From contig NZ_JAFBBV010000001.1 of assembly GCF_016907365.1 (NCBI RefSeq), positions 2,170,001 through 2,234,000 of the forward strand: a DNA stretch of 64,000 bases, read 5' to 3'. The translations under genes were made by a program, and so were the position numbers. The notes under the pieces were generated by a model, which saw only the letters and a program-made list of their open reading frames with translations, searched no databases and was not told where the DNA came from. Below, piece by piece: positions 36,828 to 44,779 of this stretch (positions are counted from its first letter, which is position 1; each line of letters starts with the position of its first letter). The DNA is from Oerskovia paurometabola (lineage in GTDB: Bacteria; Actinomycetota; Actinomycetes; Actinomycetales; Cellulomonadaceae).

Positions 36828-36866
36828 GTGTACACCCGCAAGCGCGACGAAATGGGATGTCGATGA
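36828..36866 (+). CDS. Possible 12-codon leader ORF, copy B
   Basis: GTG lies eight bases after AAGGAG (36814-36819) within agtcgaaggagacacac. The frame reads VYTRKRDEMGCR and stops at TGA (36864-36866), which overlaps an ATG of the GH3 gene (ATGA at 36863). That overlap is what one expects for translational coupling of a leader peptide to the enzyme gene. The first codons resemble the copy A leader at the nucleotide level. Whether the peptide matters is unknown. Confidence 0.45.
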   Translation: MYTRKRDEMGCR

Positions 36867-39268
36867 AGACTACGGCTACGGCACGACGAGGCCAGAGGAT
36901 GACCAGAGGGGCCAAGGGAGCGGCGGCGCTCTCGGCGATCGCCCTGATCGCGGTTGCGGGCTGCACCAGCGGCACCTCCGACGAGAACGACACCAAGAGC
37001 GGGAACGCCTTCACCACCCGCGAGGTCACGGACGGCAAGACCGACTTCGTCGTCGTGACGAACCCCGGCGACGGCCCGGTCCTCTCCTACGGCGCCGACA
37101 GCGGGATCGAGCTCCTGACCGAGGAGGTCGACGGCAAGAAGGTCGCGTTCAAGGACATGAACGCCAACGGGACGCTCGACACGTGGGAGGACTGGCGCGA
37201 GACCGCTCAGGACCGCGCCGCCGACCTGGCCCAGGAGATGTCGGTCGAGCAGATCGCAGGCCTGATGCTCTTCAGCTCGCACGAGCGCTCCCAGGCGGAC
37301 GGGCTCACCGACGCTCAGAAGGAGTACCTGAAGGACTCCAACCTGCGCAACGTGCTGCACGCCGGCGCGAGCGACGCCGACGCGACGGTCAAGTGGGCGA
37401 ACGCGATGCAGGCCTACACGGAGACCCTCGCAGCCGAGGGCACCCCGTACGTCCCGGTGAACTTCGCGTCCGACCCGCGCTCGACCGCAGGCTCCGGCGG
37501 CTACAACGCCGAGGGCGCGGACATCTCGCGCTGGCCGTCGAACCTGGGTCTCGCCGCGACGTTCAACACCGAGCACACCAAGAACTTCGGCGAGATGTCC
37601 TCGGCGGAGTACCGTGCGCTCGGCCTGACGACGGCTCTGTCGCCGCAGATCGACCTCGCGACCGAGCCGCGCTGGCTCCGCGTCGGCGGCACGTTCGGCG
37701 AGGACGCCGACCAGAACACCGAGCTGGCTGCGGCGTACGTCGACGGCTACCAGGGCAGCGAGGGCACGGACCAGTGGGGTCCGGAGTCCGTCAACGCGAT
37801 GATCAAGCACTGGTCCGGTGACGGTCCGGGCGAAGGTGGCCGCGAGGGTCACACCGACGCCGGCAAGTACGGCGTCTACCCGGGCGACAACATCGCGGCG
37901 CAGCAGCAGGCCTTCCTCGGCTCGCTCGACTCCGCGGCAGTGATGACCGCGTACTCGATCGCGCTCGACGCGAACGGTGAGCCGAAGTTCACCGACCGCA
38001 TGGGCACGGCGTACGACCAGGACCGCATGGACCAGCTCCGCAAGGACGCCGGCTACGAGGGCGTCGTGGTCACCGACTGGGGCGTCATGAGCGGCGCCGA
38101 CGACGAGGGCGAGATGTTCGGCATGGCCTGGGGCGCCGAGAGCCTCACCCCGGCCGAGCGCTACCTCAAGGTGCTGGGCACCGGTCACGACATGTTCGGT
38201 GGCGTCAACGACGCGACCCACATCCTCGAGGCCGCCGACCTGTGGCAGCAGAAGTTCGAGGCAGGCGAGCTCGAGGAGGACGCGCAGACCCGCTTCCAGG
38301 AGTCCGGCGCACGCATCCTGACGATGTTCTTCAACCCGGGCCTGTACGAGAACCCGTTCCTCGACCTCGAGCAGTCGAAGGAAGTCCTCGCGAGCGACGA
38401 CAAGGTCGAGGCGGGCTACGCGGCCCAGCTCGACTCGGTGGTCATGCTCAAGAACGACGGCGAGACCATCTCGGCCACGGACGCCGCGGACTGGAAGGAC
38501 AAGACCGTCTACATCCCGCGCAACTTCAACACAGGTTTCCCCAGCGCGTTCGGTCCCGGTGAGTACACCGAGGCACCGAGCATCGACATCGAGACTGCCG
38601 AGAAGTACTTCGGCAAGGTCGTCACCGACGAGGCCGTGACCGACGCCGAGGGTGTCGTCTCGAGCTACACCGCTCCCGACCTCTCCGACGTCGACGTCGT
38701 CCTGGTGGGCATGGACTCCCCGGACAACGGCGGCAACTTCTCCAACATCGGTCACGACCTGGAGAACGACACCTGGTACCCGCTGTCGCTGCAGTACCGT
38801 CCGTACACCGCGGACGGCGAGAACGTCCGCAAGGTCTCCCTCTCGGGGGACATCCTGGCCGACGGCACCAAGCAGAACCGCTCGTACTTCGGCAACACCT
38901 CGAAGATCGCGAACGAGTCCGACCTGGACGCGTTCGAGCGTGCCACGGCTGCTGTCGAGGCCACCGGCAAGGACATCCCGGTGATCACGGTCCTCAAGGC
39001 GATCAACCCGGTCGTCCCGACCGAGTTCGAGGGCAAGTCCGACGCCATCGTCGTGGGCTTCGGCACCAGCGACCAGGCGCTCATCGAGGTCGCACTCGGC
39101 CTCTACGAGCCGAAGGGCCGCCTGCCGATCCAGTTCCCGAAGGACATGGACACGGTCGAGGCCCAGCTCGAGGACGTCTCCAAGGACATGACGCCCTACG
39201 TCGACGCCGCGGGCAGCTCGTACGACTACGGCTTCGGCCTGAACTTCGCGGGGCCGATCACGGACTGA
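36857..39268 (+). CDS. GH3 glycosidase, lipoprotein
   Basis: An 803-aa family 3 hydrolase anchored outside the membrane. The start is ATG 36857 (MSMKTT) or ATG 36863, the one coupled to the leader ORF. The signal is basic (ARRGQRMTRGAKG), hydrophobic (AALSAIALIAVAG) and ends in a lipobox Cys (AVAGCTSG). The barrel domain has LRNVLHAGASDAD, IKHWSGDGPGEGGREGH and the nucleophile Asp407 in VVVTDWGVMSG. The second domain includes VMLKNDGETI, DVVLVGMDSPDNGG and DYGFGLNF. There is no C-terminal Fn3 domain. Parallels to exo-acting beta-glycosidases are clear, but the substrate is unknown. Two hairpins separate it from the next gene. Confidence 0.88.
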   Translation: MSMKTTATARRGQRMTRGAKGAAALSAIALIAVAGCTSGTSDENDTKSGNAFTTREVTDGKTDFVVVTNPGDGPVLSYGADSGIELLTEEVDGKKVAFKDMNANGTLDTWEDWRETAQDRAADLAQEMSVEQIAGLMLFSSHERSQADGLTDAQKEYLKDSNLRNVLHAGASDADATVKWANAMQAYTETLAAEGTPYVPVNFASDPRSTAGSGGYNAEGADISRWPSNLGLAATFNTEHTKNFGEMSSAEYRALGLTTALSPQIDLATEPRWLRVGGTFGEDADQNTELAAAYVDGYQGSEGTDQWGPESVNAMIKHWSGDGPGEGGREGHTDAGKYGVYPGDNIAAQQQAFLGSLDSAAVMTAYSIALDANGEPKFTDRMGTAYDQDRMDQLRKDAGYEGVVVTDWGVMSGADDEGEMFGMAWGAESLTPAERYLKVLGTGHDMFGGVNDATHILEAADLWQQKFEAGELEEDAQTRFQESGARILTMFFNPGLYENPFLDLEQSKEVLASDDKVEAGYAAQLDSVVMLKNDGETISATDAADWKDKTVYIPRNFNTGFPSAFGPGEYTEAPSIDIETAEKYFGKVVTDEAVTDAEGVVSSYTAPDLSDVDVVLVGMDSPDNGGNFSNIGHDLENDTWYPLSLQYRPYTADGENVRKVSLSGDILADGTKQNRSYFGNTSKIANESDLDAFERATAAVEATGKDIPVITVLKAINPVVPTEFEGKSDAIVVGFGTSDQALIEVALGLYEPKGRLPIQFPKDMDTVEAQLEDVSKDMTPYVDAAGSSYDYGFGLNFAGPITD

Positions 39269-39278
39269 CGGCCGCGCA

Positions 39279-39314
39279 CCGGGTGGCCGGCGGCTCGCGC
39301 CGGCGGCCACCCGG
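39279..39314 (+). terminator. First intercistronic hairpin after the GH3 lipoprotein gene
   Basis: CCGGGTGGCC and GGCCACCCGG form a perfect 10-bp outer stem around a G+C-rich interior that can pair further. Confidence 0.6.
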
Positions 39315-39316
39315 GT

Positions 39317-39343
39317 ACCGGGGCGTCCCGTGGACGCCCCGGT
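39317..39343 (+). terminator. Second intercistronic hairpin
   Basis: ACCGGGGCGTCC-cgt-GGACGCCCCGGT, a perfect 12-bp stem two bases after the first hairpin. Together they could end or attenuate the transcript, or protect the upstream mRNA. Confidence 0.65.
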
Positions 39344-39397
39344 GCACCCGCAAGGCCGCGGGACGTGCTCGCGGCCAGAACTCACCAAGGAGCAGAA

Positions 39398-39811
39398 GTG
39401 AAGCAGAACAAGGTGCTGACCACCGGCCTCGGCGTCGTGCTGGGTCTGACGGGGCTCTTCGGCCTCACCGCCTGCGGCAGCGGCGACGGCGACTCGGGCG
39501 CGAACGCCTCCGCGGAGCAGGCAGCCGACGTCGACATCAAGGACGACCTCGAGAACGCCAAGACGGCCGTGGCGGACGCCCTGGCCGAGGACGACTCCTG
39601 GGCCCAGATTATGCTTGCCAGCGACGTCAAGGCCCCGACCGTCAAGTACGGCCTCCTCGTCGTGCCCTACACGGCCTCGGACGCCGCGTCGCGCGTGCAG
39701 GGCACGGTCGACATCAAGGACGGCAAGTTCACGATCGAGGGCGACTCGGCCGCCACCGGCCAGACGTGGCAGATCGACCAGGACGGGAAGATCTCCGAGG
39801 TGTCGGAGTAG
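39398..39811 (+). CDS. Small secreted lipoprotein between two GH3 genes
   Basis: A 137-aa protein. GTG follows AAGGAG closely. The signal (KQNKVLTTGLGVVLGLTGLFG) ends in the lipobox LTAC, with the mature protein starting CGSGDGDSG. After an acidic Ser/Ala linker comes a compact domain of about 85 residues (NAKTAVADALAEDDSWAQIM, VKYGLLVVPYTASDAASRV, VDIKDGKFTIEGDSAATGQ). I do not recognise the family. It could be a binding or accessory subunit for the flanking hydrolases, which is inferred from position only. Hairpins on both sides suggest that its expression is set separately from its neighbours. Confidence 0.8.
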   Translation: MKQNKVLTTGLGVVLGLTGLFGLTACGSGDGDSGANASAEQAADVDIKDDLENAKTAVADALAEDDSWAQIMLASDVKAPTVKYGLLVVPYTASDAASRVQGTVDIKDGKFTIEGDSAATGQTWQIDQDGKISEVSE

Positions 39812-39825
39812 CTCTGCGGAGCACC

Positions 39826-39863
39826 GCCCGGTCCCTGGCCAGACGCCGTCCGCGGGACCGGGC
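39826..39863 (+). terminator. Hairpin between the small lipoprotein and the membrane GH3
   Basis: GCCCGGTCCC and GGGACCGGGC form a 10-bp stem with an 18-nt loop, 15 bases after the lipoprotein stop. Confidence 0.5.
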
Positions 39864-39968
39864 CGTCGACCAATCACGACGAGACGCTGGCAGTGCGTCA
39901 CGTCCGCGGCGCACAGCCGACGATCCCACCCATGATCTGATCGCTGCCCGCACTCGAGGAGGAATGCA

Positions 39969-42959
39969 GTGAACGCCAAGGCGAAGAACGCCGATCGGCA
40001 GAAGAAGCCGATGTCGAACAAGAAGTACCTGTGGATCTGGGCACCCACGCTCGCCACGGTGACCGTCGTGACGGTCGTCGCGAACGTCGCGCTCAACGTC
40101 GCCGGCGGCTGGGTCGCGTCCCAGTTCGGCTCCGGCACGTACGAGTTCACGAACGCGGCGGAGTCGGCCGACTGGGACACCGAGTACTACACGTCCGACT
40201 TCGGGTCGATCGACGAGGTCGACGCTGCGGCCAAGACGCTCGTCGAGGAGATCGCGGCCGGCGGGATCGTCCTGGCGAAGAACGATGCCGGAGCGCTGCC
40301 GCTGGCGCCGAGCTCGCGCGTCACGATGCTGGGTCGCGCGGCAGCGGACCCCGTGTTCGGCGGTTCTGGCTCGGGGTCGGTCGACACGAACTCGGCGGTC
40401 ACGGCACGTGCCGGCCTCGAGAACGCCGGGTTCGAGGTCAACGACCAGGTCTTCACCACGATCGAGGCGTTCGCGGCGGAGAACCCCCGGGGCTACATCG
40501 AGATGGACCGCCCCGACATCTCGACGTACTACATCGGTGAGATGCCGGTGAGCGAGTACGAGGCGCAGGCCTCGTCGTTCTCGCAGTACTCCGACGCGGC
40601 CGTCGTCTACGTCGGGCGTCCGGGCGGTGAGGGCGGTGACCTCACGCAGGACATGGCCGACTGGGACGAGAACGCCGAGCCCGGACAGCACCAGCTCGAG
40701 CTCAACAAGGACGAGCGTGACCTGATCGCGCTGGCCAAGGAGAGCTTCGAGACGGTCGTCGTCGTGGTCAACGCCTCGACGACCATCGAGATGGGCGACC
40801 TCCAGGACGACCCCGGGGTCGACGCGATCCTGCTCGCCGGCTCGCCCGGCGCGACGGGCCTCGACGCGCTCGGCGACATCCTGGCGGGCGACGTGAACCC
40901 GTCGGGTCGCACCTCGGACCTGTGGGCCGCCGACTTCACGGCAGACCCGACCTTCGCCAACTTCGGCGGCTTCGTCTACGACAACATCGAGGCGTCGTTC
41001 CCGGTCCCGGCGATCGAGAAGGCCACCTCCAACGCGACGCTGACCTCCGACGCCCCGTTCGTGAACTACGCCGAGGGCATCTACTTCGGCTACCGCTACT
41101 ACGAGACCGCGGCGGCAGAGGGCTTCATCGACTACGACGACGCGGTCGTCTACCCCTTCGGGTACGGCCTGAGCTACTCGAGCTTCGCCTGGAACGTCGT
41201 CAGCACCGAGGCCGGTGCGGTCGACGGGAAGATCTCCGTGACCGTCGAGGTCACCAACACGGGCGCCACGGCGGGCAAGGACGTCGTCGAGCTCTACTAC
41301 ACCGCTCCCTACACGGACGGCGGGATCGAGAAGTCCGAGGTCGTGCTCGGTGGGTTCACCAAGACGGGGCTGATCGAGCCGGGCGCGAGCGAGACCGTGA
41401 CGATCGACCTCGCGGTCGAGGACATGGCCTCGTACGACCACCTGGGCAACCAGGCGTACGTCCTCGAGGCGGGCGACTACAGCATCACCCTGCGGACCGA
41501 CTCCCACACCGTGGCCACCGGCACGGAGCCGTTCGTCTACACCGTCGACTCCGACGTCGTGTACTCGGGCGACGACCACCGCGCGACGGACCTCGCTCCG
41601 GTGACCAACCAGTTCGACGACGTCTCGGCGGCGTTCAGCACCGAGCAGACCGAGGGCAAGATCCTCTCGATGTCCCGCGCGGACTTCGCCGGGACGTTCC
41701 CGAAGGCTCCGACCGCGGACATGCTCGTCGCGGACGAGGCGGTCCAGGAGGGCTTCCAGCCCTGGGACGACGAGGCCGCGGCGGCAGCGTTCGAGGGCGA
41801 GATGCCCACGACCGGTGCGCAGACGGACCTCACTCTCGTCGACATGCGTGGTCTGCCCAAGGACGACCCGAAGTGGGACGAGCTGCTCGACTCGGTCTCG
41901 GTCGGTGACATGACCAGCATGCTCCTCAACGGTGCCTACCAGACGGCCGCGATCGGTTCGATCGCCAAGCCGCAGACCGTCGAGCCCGACGGCCCCGCGG
42001 GGTTCTCCTCGTTCATCAACTCCTCGATCAACGGTGTGGCCTACCCGTCGGAGTTCCTCATCGCGCAGACGTGGGACGTCGAGCTCGGGAGGGCGATGGG
42101 CGAGATGCTCGGCAACGAGGCGATGTTCAAGGACATCAACGGCTGGTACGCGCCCGCGATGAACCTTCACCGTTCGCCGTTCGGCGGCCGCAACTTCGAG
42201 TACTACTCGGAGGACCCGTTCCTCTCCGGTGCGATGGCGACCGCGGTGTCCAACGGTGCCGCGAGCAAGGGTGTCTACACGGCGCTCAAGCACTTCGCGC
42301 TCAACGAGCAGGAGACGAACCGCGTCAACAACGGCATCGCCACCTGGGCGGACGAGCAGACGATCCGCGAGATCTACCTCAAGCCGTTCGAGATGGCCGT
42401 CAAGAACATCACGATGGACGTGCAGTACGTGTCCGACGAGAACGGCACGATCTCGGAGACGACGATCGGAGCGGGCGGCATCATGAGCTCGTTCAACCGC
42501 ATCGGCGCCACCTGGGCGGGCGGCTCCGAGGCGCTCATGACGAACGTCCTGCGCACCGAGTGGGGCTTCGAGGGTTTCGCGATCTCGGACTTCAACCTGT
42601 ACCCCTACATGAGCCCGAACCAGGGGATCAGCGCGGGCACGGACCTGACCCTGACCTTCCAGCCGTCGAAGTCCTTCGTGGACACGACGTCGGCCAAGGC
42701 GGTCAGCGACATCCGTGAGGCGACCCACAACATCCTGTTCACGGTCGCCAACTCGAACGCCATGAACGGGCTCGCGCCCGGGGCCACGGTCACCTACACG
42801 CCGCCGACCTGGGTCTACATCCAGATCGGTGCGACCGTGCTGATCGGTCTCCTGGTGCTGGTCGGCGGGTTCATGGTCACGCGGCGTGTGCTGCGGCACC
42901 GCAAGGCCGAGGCTCCCGCTGCCACGCCGGAGCGGGTGGCCGTCGGCGCCGACTCCTGA
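39969..42959 (+). CDS. Membrane-anchored GH3 glycosidase with inverted domain order
   Basis: A 996-aa family 3 protein held in the membrane at both ends. Helix 1 is about residues 20-50 (YLWIWAPTLATVTVVTVV) and helix 2 about 935-957 (VYIQIGATVLIGLLVLVGG), followed by a basic tail. The order is permuted: the GH3 C-domain comes first (GIVLAKNDAGALPLAP, about 85-320), then FGYGLSYSSFAW and an Fn3-like domain (VTVEVTNTGATAGKDVVEL). The catalytic barrel is last (about 640-920), with MNLHRSPFGGRNFEYYSEDP, ALKHFALNEQE and the nucleophile candidate Asp874 in AISDFNLYPY. The usual DW after the nucleophile is DF. The GTG start has GAGGAGGA upstream. Confidence 0.87.
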   Translation: MNAKAKNADRQKKPMSNKKYLWIWAPTLATVTVVTVVANVALNVAGGWVASQFGSGTYEFTNAAESADWDTEYYTSDFGSIDEVDAAAKTLVEEIAAGGIVLAKNDAGALPLAPSSRVTMLGRAAADPVFGGSGSGSVDTNSAVTARAGLENAGFEVNDQVFTTIEAFAAENPRGYIEMDRPDISTYYIGEMPVSEYEAQASSFSQYSDAAVVYVGRPGGEGGDLTQDMADWDENAEPGQHQLELNKDERDLIALAKESFETVVVVVNASTTIEMGDLQDDPGVDAILLAGSPGATGLDALGDILAGDVNPSGRTSDLWAADFTADPTFANFGGFVYDNIEASFPVPAIEKATSNATLTSDAPFVNYAEGIYFGYRYYETAAAEGFIDYDDAVVYPFGYGLSYSSFAWNVVSTEAGAVDGKISVTVEVTNTGATAGKDVVELYYTAPYTDGGIEKSEVVLGGFTKTGLIEPGASETVTIDLAVEDMASYDHLGNQAYVLEAGDYSITLRTDSHTVATGTEPFVYTVDSDVVYSGDDHRATDLAPVTNQFDDVSAAFSTEQTEGKILSMSRADFAGTFPKAPTADMLVADEAVQEGFQPWDDEAAAAAFEGEMPTTGAQTDLTLVDMRGLPKDDPKWDELLDSVSVGDMTSMLLNGAYQTAAIGSIAKPQTVEPDGPAGFSSFINSSINGVAYPSEFLIAQTWDVELGRAMGEMLGNEAMFKDINGWYAPAMNLHRSPFGGRNFEYYSEDPFLSGAMATAVSNGAASKGVYTALKHFALNEQETNRVNNGIATWADEQTIREIYLKPFEMAVKNITMDVQYVSDENGTISETTIGAGGIMSSFNRIGATWAGGSEALMTNVLRTEWGFEGFAISDFNLYPYMSPNQGISAGTDLTLTFQPSKSFVDTTSAKAVSDIREATHNILFTVANSNAMNGLAPGATVTYTPPTWVYIQIGATVLIGLLVLVGGFMVTRRVLRHRKAEAPAATPERVAVGADS

Positions 42960-42964
42960 GACCG

Positions 42965-43015
42965 CCTCGGTCCGTCGTGCGGGTGGTCCCCCGACACGGG
43001 CACGACGGACCGAGG
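42965..43015 (+). terminator. First terminator after the membrane GH3
   Basis: Perfect 16-bp stem (42965-42980 with 43000-43015), 19-nt loop, five bases after the stop. Confidence 0.75.
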
Positions 43016-43022
43016 TTCCTGC

Positions 43023-43074
43023 GGCCGGGCGGCCGACGGTGCGTGTTCCAGCGCGTCCCGTCGGCCGCCCGGCC
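43023..43074. terminator. Second terminator after the membrane GH3
   Basis: Perfect 17-bp stem (43023-43039 with 43058-43074) followed by TTCTTC. Together with the first it insulates the glycan locus from the ANTAR gene on the other strand. Confidence 0.75.
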
Positions 43075-43164
43075 TTCTTCGTGGTCTCCTCGTCCCCCGC
43101 GGGGGACGGCGTCGGGGGAGGCGGGCGGGCGCCGCCCGACGGCGGGGGTGCGGCGACCTGTCGG

Positions 43165-43600
43165 TCAGGCCGGTCGTTCGAGCACGGCCGCCTCCGGCTG
43201 CGGCTGGAACGGTCGGTCCAGGAGAGCGTGCACCGATCGCCGATGCTCCTCGGCGACCGGGAGGCGTTCGGCCAGCTCGACGACCCACCCCGACAGCCTG
43301 CGCAGGGGCACGTCGTGGTCGTTCGACGCGGCCCGCAGGACGCTGAAGGCGCGGCTGGTGCTCACGTCGCACGTGAGCGCGAGGATGCCCTTTCGCCTGC
43401 TCGATCGTGGCGCGGTGCTCGGCCGCAGCACGGATCTGCTCGCCTGCGAGCACCTCGGCCCGCTGAGCGAGGGTTCGCGTGAGGTCGGTGAGGTACCCCA
43501 TGACCTCGACGACCTCGTGCGTGTCGCAGTCCCGCCGTCCCTGTCCCACGAGGCACACGGTCCGTCCTCGCCCCTGGGCCGTCTCTTCACGTTCTCGCAC
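43165..43600 (-). pseudogene. ANTAR-domain protein split by a one-base shift
   Basis: Two overlapping minus-strand frames together encode one ANTAR (RNA-binding antiterminator) protein of about 144 residues. Frame 1 starts at GTG 43600 (VREREETAQG), eight bases after GGGAG. It continues through TRTLAQRAEVLAGEQ and ends at ATIEQAKG near 43388. Frame 2 resumes with ILALTCDVSTSRAFSVLRAAS and PLRRLSGWVVELAERL, the rest of the domain, to the stop at 43165. Going from one to the other needs one base skipped within gcgAAAGGGCatc. This can be a disabling mutation, a sequencing error or a +1 frameshift. The 216 bases between it and the tRNA hold only a hairpin. Confidence 0.72.
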
Positions 43601-43773
43601 CGTGCGCGCTCCCACCTCGACCGAAAGTCGATACTCGATCGACCGGAGGTCGAGAGGGCAGCCATCGGGAGGAGACCCGGATGCGACGTGGCGGACCAGG
43701 CGCGTGGGACCTTCTTCGGGGGGCTCCGGCGCACAGCGTGGGTGGACCGGGCCCTGTCCGGCCTCATGAACGA

Positions 43774-43810
43774 CGATGCAGGCCAGGCGTCAACGCGCTG
43801 ACCTGCATCG
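43774..43810 (-). terminator. Hairpin downstream of the tRNA gene
   Basis: CGATGCAGG and CCTGCATCG form a 9-bp stem with a 19-nt loop, six bases past the tRNA 3' end on the minus strand. Confidence 0.6.
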
Positions 43811-43816
43811 TGGGGG

Positions 43817-43890
43817 TGCCCCGGGTGGGATTCGAACCCACACTGGATCGGGTTTGAGCCGAACGCCTCTGCCGGTTGGGCTACCGGGGC
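43817..43890 (-). tRNA. tRNA with anticodon CAA (Leu by anticodon), 74 nt, short variable loop
   Basis: On the minus strand: acceptor GCCCCGG/CCGGGGC with discriminator A, D-arm starting GCCC, anticodon arm TTCGG-CTCAAAC-CCGAT (top pair T-T mismatched), 5-nt variable loop CCAGT, and T-arm GTGGG-TTCGAAT-CCCAC. The anticodon CAA reads the leucine codon UUG. CCA is not encoded. Leucine tRNAs are normally class II with a long variable arm, and this one is class I in size. Either it is an unusual Leu tRNA or its charging needs checking. Confidence 0.85.
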
Positions 43891-44006
43891 ACTGACCGTG
43901 CGGGGACCTCGAGGAGCCCGCAGCGGTGCGTGGACCATCGAACCACAGAACCGGGACGAAACGAGAATCACACCCACAGCGCGGGGCGAACGGGGTGTTC
44001 TCCCAC

Positions 44007-44012
44007 TACGAT
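44007..44012 (+). promoter_or_regulatory. -10 element for a leaderless pdtaR mRNA
   Basis: TACGAT ends seven bases before GTG 44020, the spacing of a transcript that begins at its start codon. Confidence 0.55.
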
Positions 44013-44019
44013 GAGGGAC

Positions 44020-44709
44020 GTGAGTGACGACAACGCGCAGCCCGATGCCACGGCACCGCTCGACCTGCCCCCCCTGATCAAGCCCGAACCGAGCGTCGAG
44101 GCCGAGGCGCCCGCTGCGCCGTCGGGCGGTCGCCCTGCCCGCCGTGCCGTCGTCGCCGAGGACGAGGCGCTGATCCGCATGGACGTCGTCGAGACGCTCC
44201 GCGAGGCGGGCTTCGACGTCGTCGGCGAGGCGGGGGACGGCGAGACCGCGGTCAGGCTCGCGCTCGAGCTCAAGCCCGACGTCGTCGTGATGGACGTCAA
44301 GATGCCCGAGCTCGACGGCATCTCGGCGGCCGAGCGCATCGGCAAGGCGCACGTCGCGCCCGTCGTGCTGCTGACGGCGTTCTCGCAGACCGAGCTGGTC
44401 GAGCGCGCGCGGGACGCCGGCGCCATGGCGTACGTCGTCAAGCCGTTCAGCCCCGCGGACCTGCTGCCCGCCGTGGAGATCGCGATCTCCCGCTACTCGC
44501 AGATCAGCGCGCTCGAGTCCGAGGTCGCAGACCTGGCCGAGCGGTTCGAGACCCGTAAGCGCGTCGACCGCGCGAAGGGTCTGCTCATGACCAAGATGGG
44601 TCTCTCCGAGCCCGAGTCGTTCCGCTGGATCCAGAAGACGTCCATGGACCGTCGTCTGACGATGCGAGAGGTCGCGGACGCCGTCATCGAGCAGGTCGGC
44701 GGCGCCTGA
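44020..44709 (+). CDS. pdtaR: Response regulator with ANTAR output domain (PdtaR type)
   Basis: A 229-aa regulator that receives phosphate from a histidine kinase (PdtaS in mycobacteria, not in this window) and binds RNA to prevent termination. A flexible N-terminus of about 40 residues (Pro/Ala/Glu) is followed by the receiver: AVVAEDEALIRMDVVETL with the acidic pocket, VVVMDVKMPELDG with the phosphorylated Asp, LLTAFSQ and YVVKPFSPADLLPA with the conserved Lys. The ANTAR domain is RFETRKRVDRAKGLLMTK to RLTMREVADAVIEQV. I prefer GTG 44020 as start because of the leaderless promoter; ATG 44011 is three codons upstream in frame. Confidence 0.93.
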   Translation: MSDDNAQPDATAPLDLPPLIKPEPSVEAEAPAAPSGGRPARRAVVAEDEALIRMDVVETLREAGFDVVGEAGDGETAVRLALELKPDVVVMDVKMPELDGISAAERIGKAHVAPVVLLTAFSQTELVERARDAGAMAYVVKPFSPADLLPAVEIAISRYSQISALESEVADLAERFETRKRVDRAKGLLMTKMGLSEPESFRWIQKTSMDRRLTMREVADAVIEQVGGA

Positions 44710-44750
44710 TCCGGTGCGGCACGTCGCGAACCGGGTCGTGAACAGCCTCT

Positions 44751-44779
44751 TTGTTCGGGACGCTCAAGAAGGCTATGGT
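44751..44779 (+). promoter_or_regulatory. Promoter of the GNAT gene
   Basis: TTGTTC, 17-base spacer, TATGGT. A close match to the housekeeping consensus, about 150 bases upstream of the GTG, so a leader of about 140 bases is expected. Confidence 0.7.

Noticed and set aside
36356..40180. A minus-strand open frame of about 1,270 codons opposite the GH3 lipoprotein gene
   Set aside because: Antisense shadow. It covers the shared operator, terminator and repeats, and the opposite strand is clearly coding.
24000..43800. Genomic island or prophage with ends
   Set aside because: The region looks accessory and ends near a tRNA gene, but there is no integrase, transposase or recognisable direct-repeat attachment site, so no island boundaries are claimed.
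42977..43801. Plus-strand open frame across the ANTAR region
   Set aside because: Product is Arg/Ser-rich without motifs; it crosses the terminators and opposes the two ANTAR frames.
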